Positions 26,453-36,379 of a stretch of 54,802 nt of DNA are shown here, piece after piece. This DNA comes from Bacteroidetes bacterium ADurb.Bin008. GTDB lineage: Bacteria; Bacteroidota; Bacteroidia; Bacteroidales; Tenuifilaceae. The stretch covers positions 1-54,802 of the forward strand of contig MWFE01000059.1 in the NCBI GenBank assembly GCA_002071445.1, read 5' to 3'. Both the position numbers and the translations under genes were made by a program. Under the pieces are notes generated by a model. The model was not told where the DNA came from and did not search any database. It worked only from the letters and a program-made list of their open reading frames with translations. Position 1 is the first letter of the stretch. Each line of letters begins with the position of its first letter.

Positions 26453-29143
26453 TTAAAAAGTAACCAGTAGTCCAACGTTAACCATGCGGGGGGTGCCTAA
26501 AAATACCTCAGCCGACATTGCCGTATGAGAGTACTCGTTATTTGGCCCGTAAAATCCATTAAATGCACTGTTGTCTACAGCATCCTGCACGTATATCTTA
26601 TCAAAAATATTGAATACGTGTGCGAATATCTGGAAGTTAACCTTCGCCTCGTATGGAATATCGAATGAGGCGTGTAGGTCGTACACAGAGTAGTTGGGGA
26701 GCATCCACACCTGATTGCGGTCGGCAGGGTCTGTCCTGCTAAAGGGGTCCCAATCGGCGTAATGATGTGCGTAGTGCCGCGATACCAGTTGGCAGCGAAG
26801 TCCCTTGTGGATAAATGTTACGCCTAAAACACCCTGTGTTTGCGGTGCATCGCCAATCATTAGCCCTTTGACGTAATAATTAAAAGTGGCATCGGTTGAA
26901 TTGGGATCCGACCAGTCTTTGAACTTTCCTGAAGCATCGCTGGCATGGCTCCAATGATTGATTGACCCGGCAGCGTTTAAAATCAGCCAGTTAACCAGCT
27001 GGTATGAGCCTTCCAACTCTACCCCGTAGTGCAGTTGGTCCATTCCTGTAAGCGATATTAACCCTTCGTTGCCATTTTGCAGGGTAACTGAAATGGTTTT
27101 TGCCCGGTTATTCCACATCGTATAGTAACCGTTGGCATTTAGCCAAAGTTTGCCATCGGAAGATTTGAACGATGAACCCAGTTCAAAGGAGGTAAACGTT
27201 TCGTTCACCGGATTCTCATTGAGAGAGCCACTTCTGTCGTCAATCACGGCATCGAAAATTGGAATTTTCGATACGTAACCCAGGTTTACGTACGCGTTTA
27301 GCGTTTCGGAAATATTGTAATTACCACCTCCTTTTACCTGATATCCGCCAATAATTCCCGATTTTTGTGAGAATGGCAGCCCACTGGTTTCTTTAATAAA
27401 GTGGTTAACGTATTTATAGTCGACAACAGAGTATCCCGCCATGGCAAAACCTGTCAACTTTTCGGTTTTGTATTCACCTTGCGCATAGGCTCCTGCCCAG
27501 TTAATTGAATTGGTAAAATCGTACTCTATTTTATCGCCAATCCTCTTAAGGTGACTGACCATGGTTTGATCAAACTGGTTTCCATCGAAAAAGAAGTAGC
27601 TTCCTCCCAGCAAATCGCGAATCTCCCGGTAATGCTGAACTTCCGCAGTGCGCACGTCAATACCAAAGGTTGTGGAGAGGTTGTCGTTGATTCTCCACTT
27701 TAACTTAGAGAGGGCTCCTACCGACCACTGGTTGTTGACCGAGTTCCGGAGAATTCCACGGGAGGTATCGGCCGCCATATTCCTTTCAATGGTGGCATTC
27801 CAGTCAACTATACGCGAAGGCCCGAGGTTGTTCCATACCATGCTTCCGTGGGTTCCCGAGCCACCCCCTTTCCCTCCGGAGTAGTAAACAGTGGTGAAAA
27901 GCGAAGTGGCATCGCCGAGTTTTGAGTACCAGTTGAAGTTAATTAGAGGTTTATGGTAATAGTTTTCCCTTTCGTTCAAAAAAACTGGAGAATGCCTTAC
28001 ATGCTTCGCACCATTCCACCATTGGCGCGATGTATAGGTTGGATTAACAGCATTCCAGTTTTCATTGTAGAATCTGCCGGCATTGGCCTCGGGAAAGGCA
28101 TCCAATGCATCCTAGGTAAACCCTAAACTCTTGGCGTACTTGCGATTGTATGCAGCTATGTTCTGCATGTTTAAATTTTGCCCGTGGTATTGCGGTGCTC
28201 CCATGGCATAAAACTCAAACCGATTGTTTTTATTCAGAATGTAAGTTGCGCCCATGTAGTATGCCCATGCATCTGACCAGGTGGCATCGATGATTCCGTT
28301 ACCCACTTTGCGAACAACGCCGGCACTCAACGCCCACCTTTCGTCAATCAACCCGGTGTGCCCGTATAGTGTACTTTTCATGAATTGACCCGATCCTCCC
28401 TCTTGCCGAAACACAAAGCCGGCTTTTCTCCTTGCAGGATCAGTGATTACATTTATGGTGCCTCCAATGGATGGGGTTGCAAGGTTAATGGCACTTAGCC
28501 CTCGCTGGAGTTGGAGTGACGAGGCGGCGTCGCCAATGCCGTCCCAATTGGACCAGTAAACCCACCCATTCTCCATGTCGTTGATGGGAATGCCGTTAAT
28601 CATAATGGCAACATTGCTCTGGTTAAAACCCCTGATGTTTACACGGGCATCGCCCGCACCGCCTCCCTGGGTGGTGGAATAAACGTTTGGGGTAATGTTG
28701 AGGGACAAGGGTAAATCGCGTGAGCCCAGCGTCTGCTGAAGTTCTGCTTTCGACAGGCTGGAAAAGGCAACCGGAGTTTCCCTGTCCCTTGCCCTTTCGG
28801 CAACTACCTGAATACCGGTAATGCCAAAGGTCATGGGCTTAAGCAGCACATGATGCAGGTTTATGGTTCTGCCCTTTTCCACATTAATTACCTCTTCACG
28901 GGGTTCAAATCCCAGAAAAACGAAGATGATGGTTTGTTTCCCTTCGGGAACCTTGAGCATGAACGTTCCATTAATGTCGGTAATTACTCCTGTGGCTGTT
29001 TCCTTAACGGTTACCAATGCCCCCGAAAGCACCTCATTGGTTTCGCCATCCTTTACTACGCCCCTCACGGTGCCCTGTGAATAGAGTTGATTTGACAAGA
29101 AAACAGTAAGCACGATGGTTGCAATGAATTTCGCTGGTTTCAT
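26453..29143 (-). pseudogene. TonB-dependent receptor interrupted by an in-frame amber codon
   Basis: The upstream part (28112-29143, 343 aa) has a signal peptide, a carboxypeptidase-regulatory-like domain (GTVRGVVKDGETNEVLSGALVTV), and a plug with VNIRGFNQSNVAIMINGIPIND. It ends ...SLGFT then TAG (28112-28114). The same frame continues without shift as DALDAFPEANAGRF to a beta-barrel end (VNVGLLVTF) at 26453. Without the stop it would be a ~897-aa outer-membrane receptor for a siderophore, glycan or peptide. A nonsense mutation or a sequence error is the simplest reading. An internal restart (TTG at 28105) would give a barrel without plug or signal peptide. Confidence 0.9.
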
Positions 29144-29430
29144 AGGTTTAGGATTATTGTTCTACAGATTAAGGCACTATAAAAGTAAAGAATTCTATTC
29201 TGAAAACGCACATTATTGTCAAAAAAAGCAACTTAGGTGTTTTTTTAAATCAGACAATCATAAATATCCACCCCTGACTTCCCTTAAATGCTCCGCCTTT
29301 TCTCCTTTCCCGGTATAATAATTATATTCTGATCTTAAACAGCATTTTATAGTTTTTATCTATTGCTCTATTTCATGTGGAATTTATATTTGACATTTTT
29401 GCCAATGACCGGCCTGGCAGAAATTTTCTA

Positions 29431-30852
29431 TCAATTCAGGTGTAATTCGATACGGACTGATTTTATCGCTTCTGGAATTAAGGGCATTAGTTCGTCAAGC
29501 AATTCGTTGATTCTCAGTGATTGGTATTTCCCCCTCATGGGCTGGCTTATGGCTTTGGTTATGGATGCTACCAGTTTCTCCAGCGAAATGGAATTTTCCA
29601 TGTATTCGGCCAGGTAATAGTAAGCTTGAATAATTGGCAGGTAGTCAATGCGCTCAATCCTGATTTTCTCCTTGTTCAGGAGTTTGTAACGTTTGCAAAG
29701 TGCCAGCACTTTCGGGTATTTTTCGGCCGCAATAAGCGCACGGATATATTCTCGCATAAAGAGATGCCATCGATACTCGAAGATCTCCTTTTTATAGGCA
29801 TCGAAATATTGAGTAGCATAATCCACGGCATTTTGCTCCATCCCGTTGTATATCATTGTTCGGATATAGTATGATGCAAATCCGATTTTATAATAGTTAT
29901 TGCTGGTGTTTTTTAACTCGGGGATTGATTTACGCATGAGGACAAGTGCCTCGGTTTTTTTCCCTTCCCTCAGGAGTACCCCGCAAAGGTTGATCAGATA
30001 AAATAGGTAATCGCTGTTTTTATTCTGTATTGATAGGTAGGCGAATGTTTCAGCCTGATGCAGCTCGTTGCGTTTTGAATGCATCATGGCACGGTTTGCA
30101 TAGTAGTTTGCCAATATTCGCTTCGAGTAGAAGAGGGGAGTTTTCAGCATTTCGTCTAAGTGCAGGTACACCTTATACTGCTCATCGAACTGGCGGTTGT
30201 TATAGTAAAATATGGTAAGTCTCACTACAGCACGATAACGGGTGTAGCCGTCAAGCGTTTCATCAAAATACACCTCTTTGAGGTACGATTCTAAAACCTC
30301 ACTCTCCATTGGGTCGAACATCTCTTCCTGGACAATCTGAGCCGTCATCTCATCAAGCCTGCGGTTGACTTCTTTTAGTAATTGGTAATGCTCTTGGTAG
30401 CGAGTCAAAAACCCGATAACCAGTTGAATGTTTTTTTTCCGGTTGCGTACCATCAGGTAGTCGCGGTAGTATTGTACCAACTCGTAGAATCGGATGAAGT
30501 TATAATTTGTTGCATCCATCTTTTGTATTGATCCCAGCAGGCGAGCCTCATCTTCGGGTACAATCAGGTCGGTAAGCACTTTTGTTTCGGTGGTAATGAG
30601 CCATTCGAAAAACAGATCAACATCAATCTTCTCTAAACTCTGTGTAATCCATTTCTTCACATACGAGTAGGTGCGCTTGTCTATTCCCGTATCAAATGCT
30701 TTTGGGGAGTTTGATGTTGTGTTGCTATATATTTGCTTTAACAATTTGAGATTTTGAGCCTTGTTGAAATTCTGGATCGAAAGCAAATACTCCAGTTCAT
30801 GCGGGTAGAGCGCATGGGCAAATTGAGTGAATGTGTTGAGTTGTTTGCGCAT
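29431..30852 (-). CDS. Alpha-helical TPR-like protein of unknown role
   Basis: A 473-aa cytosolic protein, almost all amphipathic helix with TPR-like pairs (for example ANRAMMHSKRNELHQAETFAYLSIQN and LCGVLLREGKKTEALVLMRKSI). It starts MRKQLNTFTQFAHALYPHELEYL and has no signal peptide, membrane segment or recognisable DNA-binding or catalytic motif. A scaffold or adaptor role is plausible from the fold alone. It is preceded by the hairpin at 30900-30936, which overlaps a -7-like element (TAATTTTG on the - strand, 30893-30900), and followed by the TonB receptor on the same strand after 287 bases. Confidence 0.75.
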   Translation of the reverse strand: MRKQLNTFTQFAHALYPHELEYLLSIQNFNKAQNLKLLKQIYSNTTSNSPKAFDTGIDKRTYSYVKKWITQSLEKIDVDLFFEWLITTETKVLTDLIVPEDEARLLGSIQKMDATNYNFIRFYELVQYYRDYLMVRNRKKNIQLVIGFLTRYQEHYQLLKEVNRRLDEMTAQIVQEEMFDPMESEVLESYLKEVYFDETLDGYTRYRAVVRLTIFYYNNRQFDEQYKVYLHLDEMLKTPLFYSKRILANYYANRAMMHSKRNELHQAETFAYLSIQNKNSDYLFYLINLCGVLLREGKKTEALVLMRKSIPELKNTSNNYYKIGFASYYIRTMIYNGMEQNAVDYATQYFDAYKKEIFEYRWHLFMREYIRALIAAEKYPKVLALCKRYKLLNKEKIRIERIDYLPIIQAYYYLAEYMENSISLEKLVASITKAISQPMRGKYQSLRINELLDELMPLIPEAIKSVRIELHLN

Positions 30853-30892
30853 TATATTGGATAGAACCGGATAATAATCAGGCCAAAAAATA

Positions 30893-30936
30893 CAAAATTA
30901 TCGTGAGAAAAAGTAATCGATACTTTTTCTCACGAT
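30893..30936 (-). terminator. Strong hairpin between the hydrolase and TPR genes, with overlapping -7 element
   Basis: Arms 30900-30915 and 30921-30936 form a perfect 16-bp stem (core GTGAGAAAAAGTA) with a 5-nt loop. On the - strand it is followed by a T-rich run (AATTTTGTATTTTTTGG), as expected of a terminator for the upstream hydrolase transcript. The same run contains TAATTTTG (30893-30900), a TAnnTTTG match placed about 40 bases before the TPR gene. Confidence 0.75.
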
Positions 30937-30960
30937 TATTCTAATGCGCTCCTCTTCTTT

Positions 30961-31920
30961 TTACTGAATTGACTTGATAAATTGGATGGCCTCGCTGTTA
31001 AATTCAGCCGGTTTCTCAAACATCAGAAAATGGCCACATTTTGGTACCATCACCAGTTTGCTGTTGGCAATTAAGGTATTGCCTACTTTGGCAATGTCGG
31101 CTGTTGGACCCGGATTCAGGAATCGGTTGGGGATGAGGTTGTCATTCTTCCCAAAAAGAATCAGCGTGGGCACTTTAATGTCTTTCAGGTACTTGAGCAC
31201 GGGTTCGTTTACCATGCCGTTGACCGATTGTACTACAGCATAACAGTAGGGAATGAAATCTTCTGCATGACGCATGGCAATGCGGTCGGTTATCATAAAA
31301 TCGGCATCAAGGGGCATGCGGTAGAAGTTGCTTGATAGGTTAGTGGTGATGGCCTCGGTGGTGGTCAGTCTCACCCCGTCTAGGGTCATCACATCGCGAA
31401 ACCACTGTTTTTGCCCTTTGGTAAATTTTTCGAAACCTGCAGGGGCAACCAGAATCATCCCTTTTACCATTTCGGGGTAAAGCAGGGAGGCTGTAATGGA
31501 TATTTGTCCTCCCATGGAATGCCCGGCAAGGATTACGTTTTCTAACTTCAACTCGCTCACCAGCTCATTGACAACCCCTGCATAGTACGACATCATGCCG
31601 CTATGGGGGTCTTTACTCGATTTCCCGTACCCGGGCAGGTCAATGGCTATTACTCGGGCCGATTTGCTGACCTCCTCAATGTTTTTTTCCCATGCACGCA
31701 AGTAACTTCCCAGCCCGTGAATCATTATCACGGTTTTGCTGCCTGAGCCCATGTCGTTGTATGCAATGGTTACATCATTTTTGGGTAGGTAAACCTTTTT
31801 TACAGGGTATTTATACTCTATCTCTTCAAAAGAGCCAATTCTTTTGTAAGCGCTATATGGCGTTGAACAGCCTGCAATTAACGATAAAAAAGCAATTAGG
31901 CTAAGAATATGTTTTTTCAT
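30961..31920 (-). CDS. Alpha/beta-hydrolase lipoprotein
   Basis: 319 aa from the ATG at 31920, which is preceded by a GGAGGAGA ribosome-binding sequence and opens a lipoprotein signal (MKKHILSLIAFLSLIAGC, Cys18). The hydrolase domain has an oxyanion loop MIHGLGSY, nucleophile Ser135 in AGHSMGGQ and a likely catalytic His in PKCGHFLMFE. The lid carries DVMTLDGVRLTTTE. It is an envelope-anchored serine esterase/lipase or peptidase of unknown substrate. It follows the outer-membrane protein by 27 bases, and a strong terminator follows. Confidence 0.88.
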   Translation of the reverse strand: MKKHILSLIAFLSLIAGCSTPYSAYKRIGSFEEIEYKYPVKKVYLPKNDVTIAYNDMGSGSKTVIMIHGLGSYLRAWEKNIEEVSKSARVIAIDLPGYGKSSKDPHSGMMSYYAGVVNELVSELKLENVILAGHSMGGQISITASLLYPEMVKGMILVAPAGFEKFTKGQKQWFRDVMTLDGVRLTTTEAITTNLSSNFYRMPLDADFMITDRIAMRHAEDFIPYCYAVVQSVNGMVNEPVLKYLKDIKVPTLILFGKNDNLIPNRFLNPGPTADIAKVGNTLIANSKLVMVPKCGHFLMFEKPAEFNSEAIQFIKSIQ

Positions 31921-31947
31921 TTTTCTTTCTCCTCCCATTTTTTTACG

Positions 31948-33540
31948 TTAAAACAGCAACCATTTATACACCAGAAAAACGGTCCACGGGTTGACGGGAC
32001 GACCATCAATGCCTCCGTTCACCGGACTGCCATAGGCGCTTTGCTTGCTATCGTAAAAGTCGCCTAATCCCAGGTAGGCTCCGTGTAGTTCAAGGCTCAT
32101 ATAAGGCCCAAAGAAGTAGGCAACGTTTCCGTTCACCTCGGCACCCATAAACACACCACCGCCCATTGGCTGTACATTGCTCATGGCAGCGGCAACTCCC
32201 AGCTTGGCATTTAGCCTATGGGGAATAATACCCTGTGAGGCGCTGAACGAGGCAGCGGTCATCCCATAACCCATGTTCGAAATATCCACAATGGCCGGAG
32301 TGTAGCGGTTAACCACATTTCCGTGGGGCATTAGAATGTATGAGCCTGAACTGACAAAAATGGCTCCCGGTGCGCCCCACTGATTGCCGGTAATTACTCC
32401 ATTGTACACACCATCGCTCAGCCCATTGGCATCGCCTGTGGTGTAGGTAATGTCCAGCACTACCTGATCGGCAGGGGTTTGCCCGTAGCGATAGGCCGCT
32501 CTTATATTACTGCCCACGCCCATTATTTTGGTTGCCTTTTCCCACTTGCTGTCGGCGATAATTGTGCTCAGCGTATCGGTTTGGCCAAGGTTCACATTCA
32601 CAAACCCGGAGATGGTCCAAGGGTCGTTATATTGATCGGCGTTGCGGCTGAAGAATGTTCCCAGCCAGGCAACATCGGCTTTATATTTGGCACTGCCATA
32701 GTTAAAGCGGTAAACGCCATTGTGCGAGGCTAACAGGCTGTTAAGCCCCTGCCCCAGGATAGATACGCCTCCTGCGCCGTTACCACGGTCGCACATATAG
32801 TAGGCCGACCCACCCATCTTCCAGTTCCTGCTAATATCCTTTTCGCCGGTCAGCTCGAAAAGGGTAACATCGTCGTCTAAGTGGATGTAGTTCTCGTAGA
32901 GCTTGTAATAGCCCGTTTTTATCCGGGAGAAATCCCAATCTTTTCGAACAGAAACCCCTACACCATCGGTACCGAAGTAGGCCAGCCTATAACCGGTGTA
33001 GGTCATCTTGTCGAAAAGCGTTTTGTAAGGATTATAAGGTGTGTCGAAAATGCGCTGCAGCCCAAGGTTAATATATACGCCTTCCCAGGGATGCAGTTCA
33101 ACTTCGAGGTTTTGTGTTTGCAGGTTTACCTGATCGGCCGAGAAAGCACCTCCAAAGTTACCGCCCACACCGTAGGCCACGTCACCCCATGTCCAATCCA
33201 GTTCGAACGAGGCCCGCAGGGTAGCTTTACCGTTGAATAGGCCGGGCGACCAGATGAAGAATGGGATAAATCGTTGTTCAACGTATGCACTACGGTGTTC
33301 GTTGCTGGTTTTTGAGGTGTTGGCTCCAAACAACCGCCCCACTATTTGCCCTTTTAAAAAATCGTTTTCGGGATAAAAGTTGGACGTCACAGCCTGATTG
33401 ATAAAGAACCCAAGAAATTGGAATTCTTTATTGGCTTTCTCCGGAATCTCTTTCGTAAAGTATTGGTTAGTTGGTAACTGTGCGAATAGAGAGTTCCCGA
33501 AAAGGCACAAGATCAAAATGATTTGTTTTGACTTACTCAT
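31948..33540 (-). CDS. Outer-membrane beta-barrel protein, porin-like
   Basis: 530 aa from the ATG at 33540, which opens a signal peptide (MSKSKQIILILCLFGNSLFAQ); a frame extension to 33615 runs through a hairpin and is unlikely. The mature protein is made of alternating aromatic strands (YVEQRFIPFFIWSPG, LRASFELDWTWGD, YINLGLQRIFDTPYNPY) and ends in a strand with terminal Phe (TVFLVYKWLLF), as in outer-membrane barrels. The layout resembles alginate-export/porin-like proteins. It may supply the substrate of the hydrolase and symporter genes around it. Confidence 0.75.
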   Translation of the reverse strand: MSKSKQIILILCLFGNSLFAQLPTNQYFTKEIPEKANKEFQFLGFFINQAVTSNFYPENDFLKGQIVGRLFGANTSKTSNEHRSAYVEQRFIPFFIWSPGLFNGKATLRASFELDWTWGDVAYGVGGNFGGAFSADQVNLQTQNLEVELHPWEGVYINLGLQRIFDTPYNPYKTLFDKMTYTGYRLAYFGTDGVGVSVRKDWDFSRIKTGYYKLYENYIHLDDDVTLFELTGEKDISRNWKMGGSAYYMCDRGNGAGGVSILGQGLNSLLASHNGVYRFNYGSAKYKADVAWLGTFFSRNADQYNDPWTISGFVNVNLGQTDTLSTIIADSKWEKATKIMGVGSNIRAAYRYGQTPADQVVLDITYTTGDANGLSDGVYNGVITGNQWGAPGAIFVSSGSYILMPHGNVVNRYTPAIVDISNMGYGMTAASFSASQGIIPHRLNAKLGVAAAMSNVQPMGGGVFMGAEVNGNVAYFFGPYMSLELHGAYLGLGDFYDSKQSAYGSPVNGGIDGRPVNPWTVFLVYKWLLF

Positions 33541-33577
33541 GCTTTGGCGGATTGGTTTAATTGAAAGTATATTAAAG

Positions 33578-33612
33578 AAAAAGTCAGAGCGCTTTGGGCA
33601 CTCTGACTTTTT
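33578..33612 (-). terminator. Bidirectional hairpin between the small lipoprotein and the porin-like gene
   Basis: AAAAAGTCAGAG (33578-33589) pairs perfectly with CTCTGACTTTTT (33601-33612) around an 11-nt loop. It ends the lipoprotein transcript, or attenuates read-through into the porin-hydrolase pair. Confidence 0.8.
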
Positions 33613-33626
33613 CAAACATTAGAATG

Positions 33627-34133
33627 CTATTTCGGAACGTAAACAAATTTTTGAACATTCATCATTGCTAAGAGTCCACCGTTACTGCTGCCAAAGCCTG
33701 CTTCAGGAGTAGGAGGTGTAGCTCCGATGTTGGGCTCGGTTTGTACCACCTCGTACGTTAGTAAGAAATTAGGCGTTTTTCCGGTAATTTCAAAGATCCC
33801 TTCGCTGGTTACAGAGGTTGGTGCGCTTTGAAGCAACTTGATGGTCCAAATAGTTCCACTGGTCGGTTTGGTCTGTACAAAGGTACCGTTGTAGTTTGTT
33901 GGCGTACCGCCGGAGTAGGAAACTACGTTGTAGGTATTGTTTTCATGGAAAACAGCGGTAATTGAGTCAACCTGGAAATAGACTCTTAACAGTTCAGCCA
34001 CATTGTCACCTTTTGATAACCAACTGCCGATTAGCCCGTCTGTAGAAGGATTATATTTATCCTCCTCTTCACTTTTCTTGCAGCCCGAGAAAAAAATTGC
34101 TGCTGAAATCAGAATAAAAATTAATTTTTTCAT
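33627..34133 (-). CDS. Small lipoprotein, lipocalin-like
   Basis: A 168-aa lipoprotein with signal MKKLIFILISAAIFFSGC (lipobox FSGC) followed by a charged KKSEEED linker. The rest reads as short beta strands (GLIGSWLSKG, VYFQVDSITAVFHENNTYNVV, YNGTFVQTKPTSGTIWTIKLL), resembling the lipocalin-like domains of many Bacteroidota lipoproteins. The role is unknown. It lies 168 bases after the second KAS III-like gene on the same strand. Confidence 0.75.
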   Translation of the reverse strand: MKKLIFILISAAIFFSGCKKSEEEDKYNPSTDGLIGSWLSKGDNVAELLRVYFQVDSITAVFHENNTYNVVSYSGGTPTNYNGTFVQTKPTSGTIWTIKLLQSAPTSVTSEGIFEITGKTPNFLLTYEVVQTEPNIGATPPTPEAGFGSSNGGLLAMMNVQKFVYVPK

Positions 34134-34301
34134 GATTGTTTTTTTTAAAGGTTAGTGTTGATACAAAATTGATTATAATAGAAAAAAACTTCATTTCACG
34201 ATTAAAAAACATGGGCTTGACTATGCCGTTAATATAACTCAAAAATAATATAAAAACAAGATATTCAACTAAATGTTGATTTGCAAAATGCCGTTGACTT
34301 A

Positions 34302-35315
34302 TCATCCCCACCGGATAACGTTGGCACCCCAGGCATAGCCAATTCCGGCTGCAATCATCGAAACGTAGGTTCCGGCTTTCAGCCTTCCCTCTTGTTGCGC
34401 CAAATGTAGAATCAATATGGCATCTATCTGCCCCATGTGACCATAATTCTCCAGATAAATGGTTTTGTCCAACGTAATGTTCAGCTCGTCTAACATGCTA
34501 TTGAACATGCTGCGCTTAAAATGCAGACAGGCCAGAAACCCAAGGTCTTCCCGTTTTAAATTCGATTTCTCAAATGCTTTATCGATGCAGTGGAACCAGT
34601 TTGACATGGAAACCTCGTTCAGGCGGTCTTTCATGTACTTTTCGTCAAAAACTTTCAGAGACTTGTATGCCTCGTGGGCATTATCAACCGTTATGGGATA
34701 TTCAGTCCCACCATACTTCACGCCTGCCGAGCGTGCCAGAGAACCATCGGTGATAATGTGGGTGCCAAGGATATGGTTTGCAGGATAGTCCCTCTTCACA
34801 AGTATCGCTCCGGCTCCGGCGGAGAGGTTAAACATAAACGAAACAGCGCTGTCTTCATAGTCAATGAAATCGCCATTCCGATAGCCACCCACAATCATAA
34901 CCGTGCTAATCTCCTCATCGGCAATAATCATGTCCTTGGCCATTTTCAGTGCTGCTACCGTGCTGTTGCAGCGTTGCTGTACATCGATGGCCCAGGCATT
35001 ATCGGCACCGATACGGTGCTGAATGTAAATCCCCGACGTGGTGAGAGGGTACTCTTTCCACTCTTCACCAACGCAGAGGATAACATCAATTTCCAGCGGG
35101 TCAATGCCAGTATTTTTAAGGCAATCCAGAGCAGCACGTGCTCCCATTTCCTGGGTTCCATCGTCGGGTCCGGGAATAGTCTTTTCCACAATGCCCAACT
35201 TTTCAATGATGGCTTCTTCGCTCCAAACACCTTTGGTAGCAGCCGATATTTCCGCGGCGCTCATTCTTTTTTCAGGAAGGTATATTCCTGTGCCAACTAT
35301 TCCTACTTTGGTCAT
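34302..35315 (-). CDS. KAS III (FabH)-like ketoacyl synthase, Cys-His-His variant
   Basis: A 337-aa thiolase-fold enzyme. Family marks are GIVGTGIYLPEKRMS, Cys116 in DVQQRCNST, and the C-terminal AAGIGYAWGANVIRWG. Classical FabH uses Cys-His-Asn. Here the His is kept (His265 in CLHFKRSM), but the Asn position in YGNT reads YGHMGQID (His293). Related non-FabH family members also depart from the classical triad and use CoA substrates. With a CoA-transferase and symporter upstream, a CoA-thioester condensation or acyl-transfer role fits better than fatty-acid initiation. It is the second of a diverged pair. Confidence 0.85.
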   Translation of the reverse strand: MTKVGIVGTGIYLPEKRMSAAEISAATKGVWSEEAIIEKLGIVEKTIPGPDDGTQEMGARAALDCLKNTGIDPLEIDVILCVGEEWKEYPLTTSGIYIQHRIGADNAWAIDVQQRCNSTVAALKMAKDMIIADEEISTVMIVGGYRNGDFIDYEDSAVSFMFNLSAGAGAILVKRDYPANHILGTHIITDGSLARSAGVKYGGTEYPITVDNAHEAYKSLKVFDEKYMKDRLNEVSMSNWFHCIDKAFEKSNLKREDLGFLACLHFKRSMFNSMLDELNITLDKTIYLENYGHMGQIDAILILHLAQQEGRLKAGTYVSMIAAGIGYAWGANVIRWG

Positions 35316-35354
35316 GACAAGTGTATTCTGGGAATATTCTATTGATTCTGAAGT

Positions 35355-36362
35355 TTAGTAAACAAAAAGGTTGCTCCCCACAGCCAAACCTGCTCCCGAT
35401 GCAACGAAAAGCACCTTTTCGCCTCGTTTTATCCTACCTGCTCTTACGCCTTCGTGAAACGCCATGGGGACACAGGCAGAGCCTGTATATCCATATTTAT
35501 CCATCACAAAATGGGCTTTTTCCGTTGGTTGATTTAGCACCTCCATCACTGTTAAAATCACTGATTTGTTGATTTGCGTGAAGATGTAATGGTCAACTTC
35601 GTCGGGTTGAACACCATAATTATTCAAAAGTTTTTCAACAATCATGGGCCATAGCCTAACGTTACGATCGCCGGGTAGGGGCTTCAGGCTGAGCAGTCCA
35701 TTCTGCTTATTGGCTATCACTTCCTGCGTTACGGGTATTTTAGCACCTCCGGCATAAATGCCAATAAAATCATGCTGTGTTCCGTCGGTAAGCATTTGGT
35801 TGCCAATGTAAAACGACTTTCTCTCTTCATCCCTGGTGAGGATGAAAGCGGCAGCGCCATCTGAGAAAATGGGCGTGCTAAACGCATCATCGGGGCGGAT
35901 AAAGGCGGGCATGTTGTAAACACCGGCTATGGTAGCGTATTTTATCAGGGGGTTGCTGCTAAGCATACGCGAGGCGGTATCAAACGCCATGGTAAAACTG
36001 GCACACGATGCGGAAACGTCGAAAGACATGGACCACTTTTCACCACCCTGAATCCTTCCCTGAACGATGATGGCCGTAGCAGGGGTTATATACTCAGGGG
36101 TGTCGGTGGCAACAATAAAAAGCCCTATTGCATCAGCATCAATGTGTGCATTTTCCATGGCCTGCCTCATGGCCTTTGTTACAAAGTCGGCCGTTGTCTC
36201 GTCAATCCCGCGCAAATGGGCAATGTGCCTGTTTTCAATGCCAATTTTCCCTGAAAATTTTTGGGCATCAAACTCTATTCCCGTCAACTTCATCAACTCC
36301 TGATTGCTGATGGGTGCCCCGGGTGCGTACAGCCCGGATCCTATTATTTTGATGGCTTCCAT
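35355..36362 (-). CDS. KAS III (FabH)-like protein lacking the His and Asn of the triad
   Basis: A 335-aa FabH-family protein with KIIGSGLYAPGAPISNQEL at the start, Cys120 in DVSASCASF, and the AGLAVGSNLFVY end. By motif alignment the catalytic His of PHQAN is Thr262 (FTQINK) and the Asn of YGNT is Tyr292 (YGYTGSA). Cys alone could still form an acyl-enzyme, but decarboxylative condensation looks unlikely. It may be an acyl-transferase or a partner subunit of the neighbouring KAS III-like enzyme, as PqsB is for PqsC. It lies 39 bases from that gene and 17 from the CoA-transferase. Confidence 0.85.
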   Translation of the reverse strand: MEAIKIIGSGLYAPGAPISNQELMKLTGIEFDAQKFSGKIGIENRHIAHLRGIDETTADFVTKAMRQAMENAHIDADAIGLFIVATDTPEYITPATAIIVQGRIQGGEKWSMSFDVSASCASFTMAFDTASRMLSSNPLIKYATIAGVYNMPAFIRPDDAFSTPIFSDGAAAFILTRDEERKSFYIGNQMLTDGTQHDFIGIYAGGAKIPVTQEVIANKQNGLLSLKPLPGDRNVRLWPMIVEKLLNNYGVQPDEVDHYIFTQINKSVILTVMEVLNQPTEKAHFVMDKYGYTGSACVPMAFHEGVRAGRIKRGEKVLFVASGAGLAVGSNLFVY

Positions 36363-36379
36363 TCCTGAACAATTAGCGT

